Shown: positions 26,211-35,165, counted from the stretch's first letter. The stretch is DNA of 64,000 nucleotides from Eubacterium sp. (GCA_017430325.1 JAFRNE010000029.1:1-64000); one strand, 5' to 3'. The notes: a model not told the origin generated them from the sequence alone. A program made the numbers and translations.

Positions 26211-28399
26211 GCATCCCCTGCCGACTTAATGCTTGAACGCTCTTTATTTATCTCCTCGGCGCCGTCAAGCGCCTTGCACCACATCTTCATATAGTTCTTT
26301 GGATAAGCTGCCATAACCTGCTGATATACAGGATTCTCTGTGTATTTCCTGTTTCTTTTGGCAGCTTTCTTTGCGGCCGCTATATTATTTTCATAGCAAG
26401 GCTTTGTCTTTACGCTCTCTATGGTAAAGTCCTTTATGTTGATCTTACGGCCTCTGTTTTCTTCAGCCCTTGCTATTTTATATCTGAGATTCCTAAGGGA
26501 ATATACGGCATCTCTGTCGTATTTTCCAACATCAAGCTCCAGTCCCTTGGAGAGGATGTTCAGCCTGTCATAACGCTCCATAAGATTATCCTTCGCATCC
26601 TCTGCGAGCTTTAGACGAACGACGCCCTTTGAAGTAAGTGGTCCGGTAATAACACCCTTACGTTCCTCATAATACTCTGCCGCAGCCTTCTGATAAGCCT
26701 GGATTGCCTTAAATATATCCTCTTTGGTGCCGTCGGTTGTAAGATCCGTCGCATCAAGACATTTGTTAAGTGCGTTTATCATTTTGCGGTAATACTTAGA
26801 ACCTTCACTCTTATCTCCCCCGAAGTTCGCCTCAGGATCCTTCTGATATTTCGCGAACATATCCTTAACCTTCACAAAATTCTCATGAAGAGCATCCACC
26901 TCAGCCATATAGCTTAGGTAACCCTCCACCTCCTTTTGTGAATAAGTAAGCTCGGTCGCTCCGGACTTTATGATCTTATTATCATCGGTGATAACATAAT
27001 TTTCCGCAACTATCGTGCTATTACCGAGATACAGTTCCTTAAGAAGCTCAGTCTTGATCAGCATATCCCGATCATCGGGATTCTTTATGGAAGAATACTT
27101 ATCTCCCCACAACTCCTGGGGACTCTTTCCATCGATCCTGAATCTGTCCAGGCCGGTGATCCCGGCAGCACTGTAGAACTTTGAACTTCCGTCCGAGGAG
27201 TCCTCCAGCTTATAGAAGGAATAGTTAAGTCTCTCACCGATTTTCTTACCCGACTTGGTATTCTTCAAGCGGTCAAGAAGCTCCTCCGGTGAAGGCTCCC
27301 CGGCAAATACTTCGCTGATCTCCTTTGTTGCATCACCACCTATGGTAAGGCTGATTGAAAAATTATCTGCCAGCTCAGTGCACAGGTGATTGTTATCAAG
27401 CAGGGCATCCTTTCTCAGCTTCGGAAGGTGTTTTTTATATACCTCCTCAAAGTTATTATTTCTTCCGGCCAGATAATCATCGACTATTTCGTCCTCTATA
27501 GGCTCTTTGCTGAATATTTTTGCGGTATCGTTGATTATCTTTACAAAGGTGAAATCATAAATGATATCCTTCTTCTTATCCTCGACATATTCACCGATAG
27601 TTTTTCCTTTGATCTTATCCTTTAGCATCTTAAGGTGAAAGCGCTTGATCGCGATCTCGGACATTTCTTCTCTTTCTGCATCATGAGTTTCCTCAAAACG
27701 TCCCGCATCGTATGACGCACTGAACATCCTTCCGAGGCCGGTCATACCTTCCCATGAGTCCATCATGTCACCGTAGGCAAACTTATTTCCAAATACCTTC
27801 TTTATATATTTGCCGCTGTTCTTGAGGTTTTTTGTAAGTGATGCGACCTCCTGACCGAAATCGACTCCCATACCGCTGAAATTAAGGAGAAAGTCCTTAT
27901 GCTTCTCAACCTGCCTGATATCAGTATAATCGATATCCGGAAGCTTCATGTTCTTCATCTTATCGGTCGCAGTCTTCAACATACTGTAAAGGTTGACAGC
28001 GTGTTCCTCGATCTCCTTCTCAGAAGGATCAGGAAGCCCTACTACCTTTTTAACGCGGTTATCGAACATCCACTTGCTGTACTCCGCGATATAACCATCA
28101 AAACGCGGATCATCCGTGTGAAATGTGAAGGCTTCTTCGACCGGTATATCCTTCGTACCCATCAGCCATACGCGGAAAAGTGACAACTGAGTCGGATACC
28201 TGTCCCATCCCATTCCGATGCCCTCATGCAGACTCCTGTTTGAGTGACCATTATATGAGATCTTCTTCATCGCGCCTACTACGTCAGGTTCTTCTCTGGA
28301 CTCGGTCATATTATAATCTTTCTTAATCCTCTCGCGATAATCCGCCATCGTTTCTCCCGGCTTCAGGCTCTCTTGCACTGTTTTCCCGTATTTTGGCAT
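26120..28399 (-). CDS. Uncharacterised 759-aa protein
   Basis: Not recognised. Soluble, highly charged and helix-rich, without signal peptide or membrane segment. Notable segments are HEGIGMGWDRYPTQLSLFRVW near the N-terminus and, from about 470 on, helical stretches such as YLSYMAEVDALHENFVKV and IFKAIQAYQKAAAEYY. GGGAGG lies 9 nt before the ATG at 28399. The C-terminal 30 codons run antisense into the 3' end of the phosphatase gene and are low-complexity (Ser/Lys/Thr), which suggests loss of an earlier stop codon. It carries the same direct-repeat operator upstream as the 734-aa and ADP-ribosylglycohydrolase genes. It may be a large intracellular or type VII-exported protein; no direct evidence. 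Confidence 0.85.
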   Translation of the reverse strand: MPKYGKTVQESLKPGETMADYRERIKKDYNMTESREEPDVVGAMKKISYNGHSNRSLHEGIGMGWDRYPTQLSLFRVWLMGTKDIPVEEAFTFHTDDPRFDGYIAEYSKWMFDNRVKKVVGLPDPSEKEIEEHAVNLYSMLKTATDKMKNMKLPDIDYTDIRQVEKHKDFLLNFSGMGVDFGQEVASLTKNLKNSGKYIKKVFGNKFAYGDMMDSWEGMTGLGRMFSASYDAGRFEETHDAEREEMSEIAIKRFHLKMLKDKIKGKTIGEYVEDKKKDIIYDFTFVKIINDTAKIFSKEPIEDEIVDDYLAGRNNNFEEVYKKHLPKLRKDALLDNNHLCTELADNFSISLTIGGDATKEISEVFAGEPSPEELLDRLKNTKSGKKIGERLNYSFYKLEDSSDGSSKFYSAAGITGLDRFRIDGKSPQELWGDKYSSIKNPDDRDMLIKTELLKELYLGNSTIVAENYVITDDNKIIKSGATELTYSQKEVEGYLSYMAEVDALHENFVKVKDMFAKYQKDPEANFGGDKSEGSKYYRKMINALNKCLDATDLTTDGTKEDIFKAIQAYQKAAAEYYEERKGVITGPLTSKGVVRLKLAEDAKDNLMERYDRLNILSKGLELDVGKYDRDAVYSLRNLRYKIARAEENRGRKINIKDFTIESVKTKPCYENNIAAAKKAAKRNRKYTENPVYQQVMAAYPKNYMKMWCKALDGAEEINKERSSIKSAGDAHLPRNSKQSIVRSSNASASSTKPSTRSLK

Positions 28400-28464
28400 A
28401 TCTTGCAGCCTCCCATCTTCTGATTTTTCCGCTTCGCGCGGACTATAAGATCATCTTACCATCC

Positions 28465-28490
28465 GCATAGCAACAAATCCGCAACAAAGC
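28465..28490 (-). promoter_or_regulatory. Direct-repeat operator-like element, copy 2
   Basis: On the minus strand: TTTGTTGC, GGA, TTTGTTGC, TATGC, 66 bp before the ATG of the 759-aa gene. A third, weaker half-site (TTGTTATT) lies just upstream. Same 11-bp period as the copies at 7378-7400 and 33960-33982. Confidence 0.6.
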
Positions 28491-28497
28491 AAAATAA

Positions 28498-28630
28498 CAA
28501 GCCATGTACTCACAGAACAGAAGTTACAGACGGGATGCTTGCATACCAGGCTGTGACTTCTGGGCTGTGAGTATACGGCGCCTATGGCGACGGTTCTTGA
28601 TGGGTCTGCACATCAAGAACACATGGCTTG
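28498..28630. other. 133-nt four-way-junction inverted-repeat structure
   Basis: Four nested or adjacent stems: P1 CAAGCCATGT (28498-28507) with ACATGGCTTG (28621-28630); P2 ACTCACAG (28508-28515) with CTGTGAGT (28565-28572), extended by AGAAGTTACAG (28519-28529) with CTGTGACTTCT (28551-28561); P3 CGCC-TAT-GGCG (28579-28589); P4 GTTCTTGATG (28593-28602) with CATCAAGAAC (28611-28620). P4 abuts the 3' arm of P1. The element fills the gap between spoVG and the 759-aa gene and contains no open frame. It could be a structured RNA on either strand or a non-autonomous repeat; no Rfam family was recognised. Confidence 0.7.
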
Positions 28631-28643
28631 CAACATGATATGA

Positions 28644-28677
28644 CGTAAAGAAAGCTGCTGTGCCTAAGCACAGCAGC
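28644..28677 (-). terminator. Terminator of spoVG
   Basis: Perfect 10-bp stem GCTGCTGTGC/GCACAGCAGC with a 4-nt loop, followed on the minus strand by TTTCTTTAC. Lies 30 bp past the spoVG stop. Confidence 0.88.
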
Positions 28678-28706
28678 CATAAATCATATTATTCTCCGGT
28701 AAGCGA

Positions 28707-28976
28707 TCACTCAGCCTCTTCGGTCTCAGCTTCAGCATACTTAGCAAGTATGATCTCCTGAACCTTATTTCTTGTCTCGGAATTGATCGGATGAGCTATA
28801 TCTCTATACTCACCGTCCGTAGACTTGCGGCTTGGCATTGCGATGAACAGCCCCTTCTCTCCGTCAATAACCTTAATATCATGAATAACGAATTCATTAT
28901 CTATGGTAATTGACACTACAGCCTTCATCTTGCCTTCTTTGTCAATCTTTCTTACCCTAACATCTGTAATCTCCAT
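28707..28976 (-). CDS. spoVG: SpoVG family RNA/DNA-binding regulator
   Basis: 89 aa starting [10 protein letters not shown], the invariant opening of SpoVG; GGAGGGG lies 5 nt before this ATG. The core ([39 protein letters not shown]) is intact. SpoVG proteins bind nucleic acid and affect sporulation, virulence and cell division genes. In many Firmicutes spoVG sits directly upstream of glmU-prs-pth-mfd. Here it is about 8.4 kb upstream of the glmU-domain gene on the same strand, with unrelated genes between, and has its own terminator. Confidence 0.96.
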   Translation of the reverse strand: MEITDVRVRKIDKEGKMKAVVSITIDNEFVIHDIKVIDGEKGLFIAMPSRKSTDGEYRDIAHPINSETRNKVQEIILAKYAEAETEEAE

Positions 28977-29061
28977 TTCAACCCCTCCTATAGTGTATAA
29001 TACTTTATACCCCAATCAAAATACTCTATCACACAGGCCTTAGGTTTTGGCCCTGCGGAAT

Positions 29062-30186
29062 CTATACAGTATATCTGAAGCTCTTCTCGATGATAATCTT
29101 CGGAACTCCCGGCTCGCCGGTATGAACTGTATTTGCTCTTATAGTATCTCTGCTCTCAACGATGCAGTTTTCGATGTAGCAATTATCACCGATATGAACA
29201 TCATTCAGAATGATTGAATTTTTGATCACAGTATTGTTGCCGACATAAACCTTCTTGAAGAGAATAGAATTCTCTACTGTACCATTAATGATACATCCGC
29301 TTGACGCAAGGCTGTTAGAAACAACAGCATCGCCGTTATATTTTGCAGGAGGAAGGTCTTCAACCTTTGTATATACATCAGGCTGTGTCTTGAAGAAATA
29401 ATCTCTGACATCCTTCTTCAGGAAGTCCATATTTGTTCTGTAGTAAGAATCTACGGAACCGATATTTCTCCAGTAAGTCTCAAGCTTGTATGCATATATC
29501 TTCTTGACATTCTTGTATCTTACAATAATGTCCTTAACGAAATCTGTTCTTCCTTCCTGTGCGCAAGCCTCAAGAAGTTCTATAAGCTGACGCCTTCTTA
29601 TAACATAAACTCCGATAGAAGCTGTATTTGTCTCTGCTACGAGAGGCTTCTCCTCGAAATCGATCACCCTGCCGTCCTCGTCGCACTTAAGTACGCCGAA
29701 TCTGCTGATATCATCCTCATCCGGCTTGATATCCTTGGTAACAAGAGTGATATCTGCGCCCTTAGCGATATGCTCCTCGAGCACCTTGTTATAATCGAGC
29801 TTGTATACTCCGTCGCCTGAAGCAATGACAACGTATGGTTCATGTGCATCCTTAAGGAAATTAATATTCTGGTACAGAGCATCTGCGGTTCCCTGATACC
29901 AATAACTGTTTGTTGCAGTTATGGTTGGAGTGATAACATAAAGTCCGCCCTGTTTTCTGCCGAAATCCCACCATTTAGAAGAATTAAGATGCTCATTGAG
30001 CGATCTTGAATTGTACTGCGTAAATACAGCCACCTTCTGAATACGAGAATTTGACATATTTGAAAGCGAGAAATCGATTGCTCTATAGGTTCCTGCTATA
30101 GGCATGGCTGCAATTGCTCTCTTGGCTGAGAGATCACCCATTCTGCTGCTGTTTCCACCTGCTAAAATAATACCAATGGCTCTCAT
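29062..30186 (-). CDS. glgD: GlgD-type glucose-1-phosphate adenylyltransferase subunit
   Basis: 374 aa. Nucleotidyltransferase domain (GIILAGGNSSRMGDL, FSLSNMSNS, YWYQGTADALYQN) followed by a left-handed beta-helix tail (SIILNDVHIGDNCYIENC). The first domain has lost several catalytic features found in GlgC, as is usual for GlgD, which acts as a modulatory partner in glycogen precursor (ADP-glucose) synthesis. The ATG at 30186 lies two bases after the glgC stop, with AGGTGAG inside the end of glgC, so the pair is translationally coupled. Confidence 0.95.
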   Translation of the reverse strand: MRAIGIILAGGNSSRMGDLSAKRAIAAMPIAGTYRAIDFSLSNMSNSRIQKVAVFTQYNSRSLNEHLNSSKWWDFGRKQGGLYVITPTITATNSYWYQGTADALYQNINFLKDAHEPYVVIASGDGVYKLDYNKVLEEHIAKGADITLVTKDIKPDEDDISRFGVLKCDEDGRVIDFEEKPLVAETNTASIGVYVIRRRQLIELLEACAQEGRTDFVKDIIVRYKNVKKIYAYKLETYWRNIGSVDSYYRTNMDFLKKDVRDYFFKTQPDVYTKVEDLPPAKYNGDAVVSNSLASSGCIINGTVENSILFKKVYVGNNTVIKNSIILNDVHIGDNCYIENCIVESRDTIRANTVHTGEPGVPKIIIEKSFRYTV

Positions 30187-30188
30187 TA

Positions 30189-31457
30189 TCACTCACCTGC
30201 CTTTATTATACTTGATCCACTTCTAAGAATTCCATCCGGATATTCCTCAGGAACTGTAACACCTGAAATGGCAGTATTCTTACCAACCTTAACATTATCA
30301 GGAATTACGGAATTCTCACCTATAGTTACAAGGCCAAATGAATAAATATGCGGAGCGAAATCATTAGGAAGCTCCTCGCCAACGCCGAGTTCAACATTTG
30401 CACCGATCTTAACGCCTTCTGCAAGTATAGCCTTATCGATAACCGCATTTTCACCGATATCTACACCATTCATGATGATAGAATTGCGGATCACTGCGCC
30501 TGAACCGATAGTTACACCTGAACCGATAACGGAATTCTCAACCACGCCATGGATCTCGGTTCCTTCACCGACAATACTCTTAACGACCTTACTTCCCTCA
30601 GCAATGTACTGTGGTGGAAGTGTATCGCTCTTTGTATAGATTCTCCAGAACTCTTCATAGAGGTTGAATTCAGGAACGATATCAACAAGCTCCATATTGG
30701 CTTCCCAATATGAACCAAGTGTTCCAACGTCCTTCCAATATCCCTTGTAGTCATATGCACAGATCTTCTTGCCCTGTTCATGACAACGAGGAATGACATG
30801 CTTACCGAAATCGCATGAAGGCACGTCCTTCATCTCGATAAGTGCATCCCTGAGAACAGGCCAGCTGAAGATGTAAATACCCATAGATGCCTTATTGCTT
30901 CTTGGGTGCTCCGGCTTCTCCTCAAATTCCTGAATTACGCCGTTTTCATCAGTGATAACAACACCGAATCTGCTGGCTTCTTCAATAGGAACCTGATACG
31001 TTGCAATTGTTACGTCAGCCTTGGAAGTCTTGTGAAAATCAAGCATTACCTCATAATCCATCTTGTAAATATGGTCACCCGAAAGGATAAGTACATATTC
31101 AGGATTATAGTACTCCATAAATTCAAGATTCTGATAAATGGCATTTGCAGTTCCCGTGTACCACTGGCTGTTTGTGCTCTTCTCGTATGGAGGAAGCACA
31201 GTAACACCACCAAGGTTTCTATCGAGATCCCACGGCATACCAATACCAATATGCTGATTCAGTCTGAGCGGTCTGTACTGTGTAAGTACGCCGACAGTGT
31301 CAATCCCAGAGTTAATACAGTTACTGAGCGGGAAATCAATAATCTTGTATTTTCCGCCGAAGGCAACTGCAGGTTTAGCAAGCTTCGATGTAAGTACGCC
31401 AAGTCTGGAACCCTGACCACCTGCAAGAAGCATCGCTATCATTTCCTTTTTGATCAT
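30189..31457 (-). CDS. glgC: Glucose-1-phosphate adenylyltransferase, catalytic subunit
   Basis: Makes ADP-glucose from glucose-1-phosphate and ATP, the committed step of glycogen synthesis. 422 aa. Signatures: [62 protein letters not shown] and the C-terminal beta-helix. AAAGGGGTGA precedes the ATG. A TATAAT lies near 31485-31495 on the minus strand. The gene heads a two-gene operon with glgD. The rest of the glycogen genes are not in this window. The 31458-31660 gap is AT-rich and shows nothing else. Confidence 0.97.
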   Translation of the reverse strand: MIKKEMIAMLLAGGQGSRLGVLTSKLAKPAVAFGGKYKIIDFPLSNCINSGIDTVGVLTQYRPLRLNQHIGIGMPWDLDRNLGGVTVLPPYEKSTNSQWYTGTANAIYQNLEFMEYYNPEYVLILSGDHIYKMDYEVMLDFHKTSKADVTIATYQVPIEEASRFGVVITDENGVIQEFEEKPEHPRSNKASMGIYIFSWPVLRDALIEMKDVPSCDFGKHVIPRCHEQGKKICAYDYKGYWKDVGTLGSYWEANMELVDIVPEFNLYEEFWRIYTKSDTLPPQYIAEGSKVVKSIVGEGTEIHGVVENSVIGSGVTIGSGAVIRNSIIMNGVDIGENAVIDKAILAEGVKIGANVELGVGEELPNDFAPHIYSFGLVTIGENSVIPDNVKVGKNTAISGVTVPEEYPDGILRSGSSIIKAGE

Positions 31458-31660
31458 AGTGTCACCCCTTTAAGCTAGAATATAGACTCATTATATCATC
31501 TACACCCTAAAATTTAAATACTTTTTTATTCATTTTTACGAAAATCTCACAAATAATAATTACGTATTTGTGCGTTTTATAGCATTTCTAAAGATTACGC
31601 ATGAAAATATGCACTAAATTTGCGAAATTTTTGTATATTGTGCACAATAAAATCAGGTTA

Positions 31661-33904
31661 TTACTTCGTTTTACCCTTTTTTACGGTTGTTGTTTTTGTT
31701 TCTGTTGTCTTTGTATCGGTTCTCTTAGCCGGTTCGGTCTTTGAAGCACCCTTTGCGGCGGGTCCCTTAGCCGGTTCAGTCTTCGTTTTATTCTTCTTTG
31801 CCAGCTTAGCCTTCCTTGCAGCTTCCTTACTACGCTTAGTCTTCTCTATCTGACGCTCTTTCTCGGCTTCGATCTCAGCTTTTCTCAGCTGTTCACGTGT
31901 TGCAAGCGTACTGTAGGTTTCCTCGAGATCACCGCTCAAAATGACTTCCTGAATCTGTGCCACATTAAATCTGTTAACCGTATCCTTAAATACACTATCC
32001 CTGACGAGGTTTTCGTAATTCGCCATCAGTCGCTGGTACGTTACTTCCTGTCCCTCTTTGAGAATGAGCTTTTCTGAAATAAGTACCGCTGCCGCCTTAA
32101 CCTTTTCATTTTCATCCTTAAGGGTCACAACCTTCTTAGCTTTGGCTATAAGATTGTGCGCTTTTAAATCCTTTGGCGGTTCCGGATGGCGCTCAAAATC
32201 TTCCTTAGTAAGCCTCTCTAAGATTGCCTCAGCAGCAGAAACTCGACGAAACTCAACCTCCGAGCGCTTACGTCCGCGCTTAAGCTGTTTTTGCTTATAC
32301 TGGACGTATTTTGAAACACTCATCCTAAGCTTTTCCTTCTCGTTCTCGTATTTTTTCTTATCCTCAGGATTTTCGCTGTCCGGATTCGTCTTTTCTGTCC
32401 TCAGAGCAAACTTCTTAAGGTTCGTTTTCATTTCTATGAATTCACCGGATGGGCTGAGGAATGTCGGATCCGTGCTATCAAGTATATCATACATCTCACG
32501 GATACTTCCGGCCATGCGGACACGGTCTCCCGGATTAAGCGGAGCATTCACTCTTCCCCTGATACTGATATCAGTCATGATCCTTATATTACTGCTCTTA
32601 AGTCCCGGATTGGTATCACCCACAGTCTCTCCGTAGGTCTCAAGCGCCTTCTGAACCTTCCTGAGATTCTCTGTTCTTTTTTCTATCGTAAGCTTCTCCG
32701 GCTGTCCGTCCTTAGTATTTGAAATAACCTCTTCCAATACAGCCTTAGCTGCGTCTCTTGACTGACTTATCTTGTCGGTCATAGTAACCGGCTCTGTATT
32801 TAATACCGTATTTACCATCCAGAGGGTCTCGATATCCCCTGCCGGATAACCGGCCTCGGCCATTTTCTTCACAAACTCACAGTATTCCCTGCCCTTTTCA
32901 CCTAAATTCGGATCATCCATCTGTTCTTTCAGACCATCCAGAAGTCCTGTAAGGGTCATGTTGCCGTATTTCTCGATCCTCTCAATATAATTCAGAGGTG
33001 ACGGCTTATCCGGTACAAAATCCTCTTCCTTTATGGTATCCAGTTTCATGCTTGCAGCATAAAATCTGTCCGTAACCGCCTGCATTTCCGGCGTGATATA
33101 TTCCTTACACTTATCAACAAGGTGCTGCGGCACACCATAATATGCTTCCGCCATACTTCCGACGATACATCCGATAGTATCTGTGTCGCCGCCAATGGAA
33201 ATAGCATTTCTTATGGCATCCTCATAGCTTTCAGCCTCAAGGAAACAGGTTATAGCCTCCGGAATACACTTCGGACACGTTTCTACGTGTTTATAATTCG
33301 TCCTAATTTCTGCAACCGAACGCTGAAGATTATAGTTATAATTATCTGCCTTCGGATCATCCGACGCAAAAGTCTTGATTATATATTTTTTAATCTCATC
33401 CTTTGTTACTCCGTTTCTTGCAAGAAATATAACCGCAGCCACTGCCTCAGCGCCACGTACTCCTTCAGGATGATTATGGCTCACCTCTGCAGTAAGACGC
33501 GCATATTTTAAAGTATCCTGCAAATTATCAAAGAGATATCCTGCAGCTGCAACTCTCATGGCCGAACCGTTACCCATACTGTTGTATGGCTGCGGATTCT
33601 TCTGCTGCAGAAAATGTCTGAAGTTAGCGCCATATTCACTGTAAATATGCTTATATTCCGGGGCATTTGCCCATTTAAGGATAGACTTGGTTATAGTCTT
33701 CTTTATTTCCTCTTCAGTCATCTTCTTGTCCTTGACATCAAGCAGCGCTTCGCACACCGCCACGGTCATAAGAGAGTCGTCTGTATATCTCGAACTGTTA
33801 AAACTGCTCATCGTCTTTTTAAAAAGAGGGAAGTCTTTTCTCTTTGGACTTCTATCAAATTCATACGGAGCACCTATTATATCTCCAAGCATCGCACCAT
33901 ACAT
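31661..33904 (-). CDS. ADP-ribosylglycohydrolase fused to a 450-aa charged domain
   Basis: 747 aa. Residues 1-300 form a DraG-type ADP-ribosylglycohydrolase: MLGDIIGAPYE, YTDDSLMT (metal-binding Thr-Asp-Asp), GNGSAMRVA, SHNHPEGVRGAEA and SIGGDTDTIGCIVGSMAEA (second metal site). This domain should remove ADP-ribose from proteins or nucleic acids. Residues 300-680 are charged and helical with no recognised fold; the tail (about 690-747) is a Lys/Thr/Ala/Pro-rich low-complexity segment. Stand-alone family members are about 300 aa, so the extension is unusual. GGAGGTAC precedes the ATG. The same operator-like repeat as the 734-aa and 759-aa genes lies upstream. Confidence 0.9.
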   Translation of the reverse strand: MYGAMLGDIIGAPYEFDRSPKRKDFPLFKKTMSSFNSSRYTDDSLMTVAVCEALLDVKDKKMTEEEIKKTITKSILKWANAPEYKHIYSEYGANFRHFLQQKNPQPYNSMGNGSAMRVAAAGYLFDNLQDTLKYARLTAEVSHNHPEGVRGAEAVAAVIFLARNGVTKDEIKKYIIKTFASDDPKADNYNYNLQRSVAEIRTNYKHVETCPKCIPEAITCFLEAESYEDAIRNAISIGGDTDTIGCIVGSMAEAYYGVPQHLVDKCKEYITPEMQAVTDRFYAASMKLDTIKEEDFVPDKPSPLNYIERIEKYGNMTLTGLLDGLKEQMDDPNLGEKGREYCEFVKKMAEAGYPAGDIETLWMVNTVLNTEPVTMTDKISQSRDAAKAVLEEVISNTKDGQPEKLTIEKRTENLRKVQKALETYGETVGDTNPGLKSSNIRIMTDISIRGRVNAPLNPGDRVRMAGSIREMYDILDSTDPTFLSPSGEFIEMKTNLKKFALRTEKTNPDSENPEDKKKYENEKEKLRMSVSKYVQYKQKQLKRGRKRSEVEFRRVSAAEAILERLTKEDFERHPEPPKDLKAHNLIAKAKKVVTLKDENEKVKAAAVLISEKLILKEGQEVTYQRLMANYENLVRDSVFKDTVNRFNVAQIQEVILSGDLEETYSTLATREQLRKAEIEAEKERQIEKTKRSKEAARKAKLAKKNKTKTEPAKGPAAKGASKTEPAKRTDTKTTETKTTTVKKGKTK

Positions 33905-33959
33905 TGTCTGTACCTCCTTATTATCGATTTATCATCTAAATTTGAGGATATCATCCAAA

Positions 33960-33982
33960 GCATAACAAAAGAGCAACAAATA
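33960..33982 (-). promoter_or_regulatory. Direct-repeat operator-like element, copy 3
   Basis: On the minus strand: TTTGTTGC, TCT, TTTGTTAT, GC, 56 bp before the ATG of the ADP-ribosylglycohydrolase fusion gene. It differs from copy 1 at only two of 23 positions. Confidence 0.6.
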
Positions 33983-33984
33983 GG

Positions 33985-34105
33985 TCATGAGGTGGCACAC
34001 CGAAGGTGTGTCGGAGCCCTCATGATCCGAGCGAAGCGAGGACTCGTCGTGTGAAACACGACCGCAGCTGCGTAGTAGCTGAGCAGCATCATGTTCCATG
34101 ATGCT
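33985..34105. repeat. Chain of hairpins, several with GAA triloops
   Basis: In order: TCATGAGG/CCTCATGA (33985-33992 with 34018-34025) enclosing CACACC-gaa-GGTGTG (33996-34010); the 12-mer GAGCGAAGCGAG (34029-34040); GTCGTGT-gaa-ACACGAC (34046-34062); CAGCT/AGCTG (34065-34081); and AGCATCATG-ttc-CATGATGCT (34085-34105). A partial GAGCGAAGC follows at 34107-34115. It lies between the convergently placed terminator of the SPFH gene and the operator of the ADP-ribosylglycohydrolase gene. No open frame. Confidence 0.7.
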
Positions 34106-34143
34106 GGAGCGAAGCATTATAACAAGCTATGCACTCATAAAAC

Positions 34144-34185
34144 AAAAACCCCGGGCAGCATGCTCGCATACTGCCCGGGGTTTTT
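34144..34185 (-). terminator. Terminator of the SPFH gene
   Basis: A 15-bp stem AAAAACCCCGGGCAG/CTGCCCGGGGTTTTT with a 12-nt loop. Both strands have a U-run as part of the arm, so it can work in both directions. Confidence 0.92.
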
Positions 34186-34211
34186 ATCGTACTTATAATA
34201 TAAGCCTCAAT

Positions 34212-35138
34212 TTATTCTTTTGTAGTCTTAGCTGTCTGCGAGATTGCAGATACAAGTCCTGCAACTCCAGCGATGTCTGATGGAATGATAAGCTTTGTAG
34301 CCTTGCCGTCAGCAGCCTTCGCAAATGCATCGAGACTCTTGATAGTAAGAACCTGATCTGAAGGTGAAGCTTCATTGAGGAGCTTGATACCGTCAGCGTT
34401 AGCCTTCTGAACCTCAACGATGGCCTGTGCATTACCTTCGGCCTTTCTGATAGTAGCTTCCTTCTCAGCTTCAGCTGCAAGGATCATAGCCTGCTTCTCA
34501 GCCTCAGCGCGGAGGATCTTAGCTTCCTTCTCACCTTCTGCAACAAGGATAGCTGACTTCTTCTCACCTTCTGCACGAAGGATCTGCTCTCTTCTTTCAC
34601 GTTCTGCCTTCATCTGCTTCTCCATTGCTTCCTGGATAGCTGCAGGTGGCATGATGTTCTTAAGCTCTACACGGTTAACCTTGATTCCCCAAGGATCAGT
34701 AGCTTCATCAAGTGTAGCTCTCATCTTTGAATTGATAGTCTCTCTTGAAGTAAGAGTCTGGTCAAGTTCGAGATCACCGATGATATTTCTAAGTGTTGTA
34801 GCTGTAAGATTCTCGATAGCTGCGATCGGATTCTCAACACCGTAGCAGTAAAGCTTTGGATCTGTGATCTGGAAGAAAAGTACTGTATCTATTCTCATCG
34901 TAACGTTATCCTTTGTGATAACCGGCTGAGGTGGGAAGTCAGCAACCTGTTCCTTCATAGATACAACTCTTGCAACCTTATCGAAGATAGGCATCTTCAG
35001 GTGAATACCTGTCTGCCATGTTCCCGAATAGGTTCCAAGTCTCTCGATTACGTACGCCTGTGCCTGCTTAACAACTCTTACTGAGCTGCAGAGCAGAAGA
35101 ACAACTACAACTAATACAATGATCAATGCTGTTTCCAT
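34212..35138 (-). CDS. SPFH/stomatin-like membrane protein
   Basis: 308 aa. One N-terminal membrane anchor (ALIIVLVVVVLLLCSS), then an SPFH/band-7 domain (about 25-190: YVIERLGTYSGTWQTGIHLKMPIFD, QTLTSRETIN, WGIKVNRVELKNI) and a long Glu/Ala-rich coiled coil (about 175-240) that drives oligomerisation. QmcA/stomatin-type proteins form cage-like assemblies around membrane proteins or proteases and organise membrane microdomains. AAAGGGG lies 7 nt before the ATG. The upstream nfeD-like gene (27 bp away) is its standard partner. Confidence 0.93.
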   Translation of the reverse strand: METALIIVLVVVVLLLCSSVRVVKQAQAYVIERLGTYSGTWQTGIHLKMPIFDKVARVVSMKEQVADFPPQPVITKDNVTMRIDTVLFFQITDPKLYCYGVENPIAAIENLTATTLRNIIGDLELDQTLTSRETINSKMRATLDEATDPWGIKVNRVELKNIMPPAAIQEAMEKQMKAERERREQILRAEGEKKSAILVAEGEKEAKILRAEAEKQAMILAAEAEKEATIRKAEGNAQAIVEVQKANADGIKLLNEASPSDQVLTIKSLDAFAKAADGKATKLIIPSDIAGVAGLVSAISQTAKTTKE

Positions 35139-35165
35139 AATGTTTCCCCTTTCTTTGATAAATAC

